Shown one piece after another: positions 33,898 to 37,942 of a stretch of DNA of 37,942 bases. The stretch is taken from the NCBI RefSeq assembly GCF_003461625.1, contig NZ_QTXL01000010.1, forward strand, positions 1 to 37,942, in the 5' to 3' direction. A program made the translations under genes and the position numbers. The notes beneath the pieces were generated by a model. The model worked only from the letters and a program-made list of their open reading frames with translations, was not told the DNA's origin and ran no database searches. Source of the stretch: Clostridium sp. AF15-31 (GTDB lineage: Bacteria > Bacillota > Clostridia > Lachnospirales > Lachnospiraceae). Within the stretch, counting starts at the first letter, position 1, and each line of letters begins with the position of its first letter.

Positions 33898-34896
33898 ATG
33901 ATACAGGATATAGAACCAAAACGGTTTCATAATGAATATGCATATCGAAAACCGCCGAAGAATGATGATGTGATCCTTGTATTTTCCGAGAAACTGATCC
34001 TTGCCAAAAAGGTGGAGGATGAGCATGAGCTGGTCTGGCTCACTGTCTCGGAATATAAAAGCTATATAGGAATAAATGATACGGTCACGCAGGATGCATC
34101 ATGGCAGGATAATCTGACCTACCTGTTTGTGATCGATGACAGACAGTATTTTCTGTATCGGCCGCAGGATCTTGTCCGGACAACAGAGCCTTATTATGTT
34201 GAAAGATCAGCGAATGGAGCAACTGATGTAAATTGGGGAGAGCGTCTGGAGATTCCGGGTTATGAATACCGGAGCATGTATAAGACCAGAAGTTGCAAGC
34301 CAAAGGAAGAAGTGCTTGCGGCGGCAACCGGATGGCATCTGCATCTGTGGTATTCGATGAACTGCTATTGTGGAGCCTGCGGAACGCCTGTGCTCCCGGA
34401 TGAGAAAGAACGGATGCTCCGTTGTCCGTCCTGCGGACATCTGATCTTCCCAACGATCGCACCGGCAGTAATTGTCGGAGTGACAGATGGCAATCGTATC
34501 ATTCTTACAACTTACGCTGCAAGAGAGTATAAACGATACGCCCTGATCGCCGGCTTTACGGAAATAGGTGAGACGGTAGAGGAAACGGTTCGGCGTGAGG
34601 TGATGGAGGAAGTCGGAATACCGGTTAAGAATATCCGGTATTACAAATCACAGCCGTGGGGATTTGACAGCAATCTGCTGATGGGATTCTTCTGTCAGGC
34701 AGACAGAAAAAAGTCAGATGAGCATGAACCGGAACTGACCATCGATCATGAAGAACTTGCAAGCGGCGAATGGGTAGAGCGCGAGCAGATCCCGGACTAT
34801 GGAGAACATCTGAGTCTGACACATGAGATGATGATGCAGTTTAAACGATATGGACAGGGTGTGTTTGATCTGAAAACAGACCGATCACAGGATTAA
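33898..34896 (+). CDS. nudC: NAD(+)/NADH pyrophosphatase (NudC-type NUDIX hydrolase)
   Basis: The 332-residue enzyme cleaves NADH to NMNH and AMP and may also remove NAD caps from RNA. A zinc ribbon is present (C158-x2-C161 and C176-x2-C179). The NUDIX box GFTEIGETVEETVRREVMEEVGI spans 219-241 with the full GX5EX7REUXEEXGU pattern. The NudC signature after it reads SQPWGFDSNLLMGFF, where the usual text is SQPWPFPxS, so the second proline-containing part is altered. The start is uncertain: ATG 33898 gives the N-terminus expected for the family (MIQDIEPKRFHNEY) but has AGGA only two bases upstream. ATG 33856 would add 14 residues and lies within a hairpin with no ribosome site. Confidence 0.85.
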   Translation: MIQDIEPKRFHNEYAYRKPPKNDDVILVFSEKLILAKKVEDEHELVWLTVSEYKSYIGINDTVTQDASWQDNLTYLFVIDDRQYFLYRPQDLVRTTEPYYVERSANGATDVNWGERLEIPGYEYRSMYKTRSCKPKEEVLAAATGWHLHLWYSMNCYCGACGTPVLPDEKERMLRCPSCGHLIFPTIAPAVIVGVTDGNRIILTTYAAREYKRYALIAGFTEIGETVEETVRREVMEEVGIPVKNIRYYKSQPWGFDSNLLMGFFCQADRKKSDEHEPELTIDHEELASGEWVEREQIPDYGEHLSLTHEMMMQFKRYGQGVFDLKTDRSQD

Positions 34897-35059
34897 AACA
34901 GACCGATCACTATAAAAAAATAAAAATAAAGTTATCGTATTTGATATCTGAATAAAATAAAATAAAAAAAGAAAAGCATAAGGTTGAAAATAATTTCATA
35001 TATTATAAAACCTGTGTTTAAAAGTAATAAAAAACGATTTGTTTCTGAAAAGCTGTTGG

Positions 35060-35087
35060 TTGACAAAACAAAAGCGGATGGTATAAT
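35060..35087 (+). promoter_or_regulatory. Near-consensus sigma-A promoter before the flavin reductase leader
   Basis: TTGACA (35060-35065) and TATAAT (35082-35087) are separated by 16 bases, the best promoter in the window. The rest of the gap from 34897 to 35059 is AT-rich and shows nothing else. Confidence 0.85.
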
Positions 35088-35239
35088 GAGCCAAAAACCA
35101 GCTGGTAATACCAGTGTACCATACGATTTTGCAATGAGGCATTGAGAATGATCAGTGCCTCATTATTGTATCAGAATGTATTTTTGTTACAGTAAACACT
35201 TCAGGAACTGAGTAATCAGAAAAGTGAGGTATTATCAAG
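35088..35239 (+). promoter_or_regulatory. Structured 5' leader of the flavin reductase-like gene
   Basis: Transcription from 35060-35087 would give a leader of roughly 145 bases. It contains a small hairpin (CTGGTAATACCAG, 35102-35114). A larger one follows, AATGAGGCATTGA (35133-35145) with TCAGTGCCTCATT (35152-35164), carrying one G-U pair and an outer CAA/TTG extension. No poly-U follows. The leader matches no riboswitch class I recognise. GTGAGG about 11 bases before ATG is the ribosome site. Confidence 0.5.
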
Positions 35240-35749
35240 ATGAAAGAAATCAATGCAGAGGAATTAAAAGGAAATCTGATCGAAATGATCAACAAAAAGT
35301 GGGCACTTGTAACTGCAGGAGATCATGAGAAGGCAAATACGATGACAGTAAGCTGGGGTTCCTTTGGTGAGTTCTGGTCAAAGCCTGTTATCACGATTTA
35401 TATCCGCCCACAGAGATATACAAAGCAGTTTATCGATGAACAGAAGGAATTTTCCGTTTGTGTGCTTCCGGAAGAGTACAGAAAGGCACTGACTTATTGC
35501 GGAAGAACATCCGGTAAGGATGTAGCGGATAAATTTGCAGGAGCAGGGATCACCCTTGATTTCTGTGGTGATGTTCCGGTTATCAAAGAGGCAGGCATTA
35601 CACTCATTTGCAGAAAAATGTGCGAAGGAGATATTGATCCTGCTACCTTTGCTGATCCTGAGGAAGGAGCAAAGGTATATCCGGATAAGGATTATCACAG
35701 ATACTATATCGCAGAGATTGAAAAGGTACTTGTACCGGATGAATATTAA
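35240..35749 (+). CDS. Flavin reductase-like (FMN-binding split-barrel) family protein
   Basis: The 169-residue protein reads as the flavin reductase-like domain, which binds FMN and commonly supplies reduced flavin or acts as a small oxidoreductase. The visible signature is the barrel strand plus loop WALVTAGDHEKANTMTVSWG (about residues 20-39), then KPVITIYIRPQRYTKQFI, EFSVCVLPEEYRKALTYCGR and SGKDVADKFAGAGITLDF. It has no signal peptide. It has its own strong promoter and a structured leader. The next gene (degV) is convergent and ends one base after its stop codon. Confidence 0.85.
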   Translation: MKEINAEELKGNLIEMINKKWALVTAGDHEKANTMTVSWGSFGEFWSKPVITIYIRPQRYTKQFIDEQKEFSVCVLPEEYRKALTYCGRTSGKDVADKFAGAGITLDFCGDVPVIKEAGITLICRKMCEGDIDPATFADPEEGAKVYPDKDYHRYYIAEIEKVLVPDEY

Positions 35750-35750
35750 A

Positions 35751-36638
35751 TTAATACGGACGTTCCCGTCCGAGAAAGAACAGTCCGGCTGCACCGGGGC
35801 CACAGTGGGATGCGGTGATCGTGCCCGCATTTAAGATGCGTACCGGATGAGTGACATTTGGAAATGTCTGTAGGACGGAGTTCTTTAACAGATAAGCAAG
35901 CTCGGGGCAGGCAGCATGGGAGATGAAGCATTTTCCATTGTAGTCTGTCCCGTTTTCTGCGTAGTATTCCATCTCAGAGATTACCTCTCTTACGGCGCGC
36001 TTCTTGCCACGGACTTTTGTATAGGCATCTGCCATTCCGTTCTGATCCAGCCGGATCAGAGGATGAATGTTCAGGATCGATGCGATATGGGAAGCAGCGC
36101 CGCTGATCCGTCCGCTATGGTGCAGAAAGGTGAGATCGGTTGTAAAAAACTGGTGATGGATACAGGTACGATGCTTCATGATCCAGTCGGCAGCTGCTGC
36201 CAATGAAAGACCTTCATCCCGCATATCAGCAACGTAGTCCGTTAACAATCCATACCCTCCTGCACCGCAGAGAGAATCAATGACCTGCAGCTGCTTTCCC
36301 GGATAGTTCTTTTTTATTGCTGCCGCCGCACGATAGGCATTATTTGCCGATCCGCTTAAGGCGGAGCTGAATGTGATATGAAGCACATCACCATTCTGTA
36401 TCAATCCTTCAAAGAAATCATAATAGGAAGCTTCGTTGATCTGGGAGGTTGTAGGCAACAGCCCTTTTTCCAACATCTTATAATACTTCGGCATCAGATC
36501 CGGATTTCGTTCCATGTTATCCTCGTATACATGTTCATGAATGATGTAAGTATAAGGAATGACTGCAATTTCCCGTTCATTCAGATAAGAATATGACAGA
36601 TCCGTTGTCGATTCACACGATAAGATAAAATTTCTCAT
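35751..36638 (-). CDS. DegV family fatty-acid-binding protein
   Basis: The 295-residue protein belongs to the DegV family. These bind fatty acids, and related FakB proteins present them to the FakA kinase for phospholipid synthesis. Signatures are the N-terminal CESTTDLSYSYL, TTSQINEASYYDFF with the conserved TTSQ at 63-66, and ITFSSALSGSANNAYRAA. A central VIDSLCGAGGYGLLTDYV and a C-terminal HCGPGAAGLFFLG follow. ATG 36638 is chosen for GGAGG nine bases upstream; the frame extends 42 codons further but without a ribosome site. No fakA is nearby. The AT-rich membrane genes start 58 bases away on the other strand. Confidence 0.9.
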   Translation of the reverse strand: MRNFILSCESTTDLSYSYLNEREIAVIPYTYIIHEHVYEDNMERNPDLMPKYYKMLEKGLLPTTSQINEASYYDFFEGLIQNGDVLHITFSSALSGSANNAYRAAAAIKKNYPGKQLQVIDSLCGAGGYGLLTDYVADMRDEGLSLAAAADWIMKHRTCIHHQFFTTDLTFLHHSGRISGAASHIASILNIHPLIRLDQNGMADAYTKVRGKKRAVREVISEMEYYAENGTDYNGKCFISHAACPELAYLLKNSVLQTFPNVTHPVRILNAGTITASHCGPGAAGLFFLGRERPY

Positions 36639-36696
36639 GATAAAAACCTCCAATACAATTTCCGATATATTTCCTGTATTAGTATTACCGGTGTTA

Positions 36697-37002
36697 ATGA
36701 AAATACTCTTTGAAAAAATTGTTATTATTGCGTATTTAGTAAATGACTTACTTGCATGGTTCATTGTAATATGGTTTGATTTGACTGGATATGATAATAA
36801 GTTCCAAAATATAAGATTGCATTGGCTGATTTTGATAATTGGAATAATACATATTATTGCAACAACGATTTGCTGCGTGTTTTTCTATAAGAAAGCGAGA
36901 ACAAAGTATAAGATTCAAATTGGAAGCGAGCTGTTCGTATTCAATGAGATTATGGCATTATTGCCTTATTTGTATTTAATGTTCACTTGGATTATCATAT
37001 AA
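36697..37002 (+). CDS. Small hypothetical membrane protein, three transmembrane helices
   Basis: The 101-residue protein has three hydrophobic helices (about 8-27, 43-64 and 83-101) and a short basic loop (YKKARTKYKI). It is not recognised. ATG 36697 is the most plausible start, although no clear Shine-Dalgarno precedes it; the in-frame ATG at 36637 overlaps the degV start and is unlikely. Base composition is clearly more AT-rich than the neighbouring genes. It pairs with another 100-residue three-helix protein 26 bases downstream, suggesting a two-gene accessory unit. The missing ribosome site may mean the 5' end was altered by insertion. Confidence 0.5.
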   Translation: MKILFEKIVIIAYLVNDLLAWFIVIWFDLTGYDNKFQNIRLHWLILIIGIIHIIATTICCVFFYKKARTKYKIQIGSELFVFNEIMALLPYLYLMFTWIII

Positions 37003-37028
37003 CTCGGAACTTACGGAGGAAAATAGTA

Positions 37029-37331
37029 ATGGCACTGTTCCTACTGATTACATATATAGTAATTTTAATATTTCAAATAATATTATTTGTGATAACCATT
37101 CGCAAGAAAACAAAAAAACTTTGGCGGATATTGTTTTCGGCAGAACTGATTCCGCTGCTTATATCCATAGGACTGATGATTTACTATAATAATCTTCCTG
37201 GATATGGATTTATGCCAGGACTAACTTATTTGGGAGAAGTATTGTTTAGTTTTGGAGCGGTTGTTTTGTACTGTATAAGTTTCCTGATTTCTATATGCAG
37301 TTATATTGCAATTTCAAATAAACAAACTTAA
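37029..37331 (+). CDS. Small hypothetical membrane protein, second of pair
   Basis: The 100-residue protein starts at ATG 37029 with GGAGG eight bases upstream, which decides the start against a longer frame from 36987. It has three hydrophobic stretches (about 2-23, 31-50, 62-92) and a basic loop after the first helix (RKKTKKLWR), placing the first loop in the cytoplasm. It is AT-rich like its neighbour and not recognised. It most likely works with the preceding membrane protein. Confidence 0.6.
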   Translation: MALFLLITYIVILIFQIILFVITIRKKTKKLWRILFSAELIPLLISIGLMIYYNNLPGYGFMPGLTYLGEVLFSFGAVVLYCISFLISICSYIAISNKQT

Positions 37332-37463
37332 TTTGAGGTATTCCACTTGTGTGTTTATTTGAGTTCCTTGAATGAGCTTAAATATTATGTTAATCTTTTA
37401 AAGAAGTTGGCGTGTAGTTGAGTAGAAAGATAAATCGAAAGTTATAAAGGAGAACTGAAATTT

Positions 37464-37856
37464 ATGGATAATAAATGGGAAGAGTTATACGATGCAGCAA
37501 AACAGGTATTAAAACCACGAGATGTTTCGAAAATTATTGAAGCAGGAGGAGTTGCTGCTGCGGTAGAATCTATATCGGGTAAAATTTATGTTGGGGTGTG
37601 CGTAGATACAGCGTGTACTTTGGGCGTATGTGCCGAAAGAAATGCTATCTTCAATATGATTACAAATGGTGAGGATGCTATTAAACGAGTAATTGCTATT
37701 GATGGAGATGGAAAAGCCATTCCACCTTGCGGAGCTTGCAGGGAATTTATGACACAGCTAATGCCAGAAGAATATCGAAAAATTGAGATAATGATGGATT
37801 ATGAAAATGAGCGAATAGTAACGCTTGGCGATTTAACACCAGAATGGTGGATATAA
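37464..37856 (+). CDS. Cytidine deaminase family protein
   Basis: The 130-residue zinc deaminase carries the complete catalytic motif: VCAERNAIF (C56 zinc ligand, E58 proton shuttle) and PPCGACREF (C89 and C92 zinc ligands). Length and order match cytidine deaminase or blasticidin-S deaminase-like enzymes. The N-terminal substrate region (GGVAAAVESISGKIYVGVCVDTA) is more like the blasticidin-deaminase-like group than housekeeping Cdd, so the substrate is uncertain. GGAGA precedes ATG 37464. The GNAT gene start follows after 45 bases, suggesting a small accessory operon of modification enzymes. Confidence 0.85.
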   Translation: MDNKWEELYDAAKQVLKPRDVSKIIEAGGVAAAVESISGKIYVGVCVDTACTLGVCAERNAIFNMITNGEDAIKRVIAIDGDGKAIPPCGACREFMTQLMPEEYRKIEIMMDYENERIVTLGDLTPEWWI

Positions 37857-37901
37857 TCTCATTTTATCAAATCGGAATTTTCTTGATGATGGAGGATGCG
37901 T

Positions 37902-37942
37902 ATGGAACATAAGGGCACAATTAGAATAGAAACAGATAGATT
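37902..37942 (+). CDS. GNAT family N-acetyltransferase, first codons only
   Basis: ATG 37902 with GGAGG seven bases upstream opens a frame that runs off the window: MEHKGTIRIETDR. This is the typical start of RimJ/RimL-type GNAT proteins (G-T-x-x-I-E-T-x-R-L). Only 13 complete codons are visible, so the call rests on this pattern. Confidence 0.5.
   Translation, partial: MEHKGTIRIETDR

Noticed and set aside
36639..36764. N-terminal extension of DegV by 42 codons
   Set aside because: The residues are not DegV-like and the strong GGAGG fits the start at 36638.

Overview
The window reads as chromosome of a Gram-positive, anaerobic gut Firmicute, most likely a Lachnospiraceae member (Coprococcus/Roseburia-like). 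The basis is moderate-to-low GC, strong AGGAGG-type ribosome binding sites, a T-box leader on valS, CDP-glycerol (teichoic acid type) polymerisation, secreted Big2 and BspA-like repeat proteins, and a gene set I associate with the family from memory (DUF5717/DUF5716, ATC hydrolase family). No rRNA, tRNA, CRISPR array, complete insertion sequence or prophage was seen. The genus assignment is inference.

Layout. 1-900: the 3' end of an Rpn/PD-(D/E)XK nuclease gene and a stranded fibronectin III fragment. 1000-2455 (minus): a TetR regulator with an autoregulatory palindrome, a methyltransferase reduced to 33 codons by an internal deletion, and an ATC-hydrolase-family gene. 2592-9952 (plus): cell-envelope genes, namely a 990-residue glycosyltransferase/CDP-glycerol glycerophosphotransferase, a 1092-residue secreted Big2/leucine-rich protein and a YwmB-like exported protein. 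10096-14746 (plus): a complete overlapping potABCD spermidine/putrescine ABC operon with an unusual long PotA and a membrane-anchored PotD. 14862-16616 (minus): an orotate-type phosphoribosyltransferase and a HisC/CobD-like aminotransferase. 16775-22486 (plus): a three-gene cluster of unknown function (Ig/solenoid protein, ASKHA-fold ATPase-like protein, TPR-like protein), followed by a COG2509-type flavoprotein.

23889-24345 holds two tandem copies of a large palindromic repeat between convergent genes. Their 56-bp cores are identical except for two changes that restore one base pair of a hairpin. 24354-25627 (minus): a double zinc-ribbon membrane protein coupled to a small membrane protein. 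25690-28478 (plus): an AraC regulator and a GH13 alpha-glucosidase. 28651-30708: a lipoprotein metallopeptidase. 30730-33726: promoter, T-box leader and valS. 33898-34896: NudC-type NADH pyrophosphatase. 35060-35749: a strong promoter with a structured leader and a flavin reductase-like gene. 35751-36638 (minus): DegV. 36697-37331: two AT-rich small membrane proteins that look acquired. 37464-37942: a cytidine deaminase family gene and the first codons of a GNAT acetyltransferase.

The best candidates for new biology are the ASKHA-containing three-gene cluster (16775-22486) and the paired palindromic element with a compensated hairpin (23889-24345). All family assignments come from reading the sequence and from memory; no database search was run.
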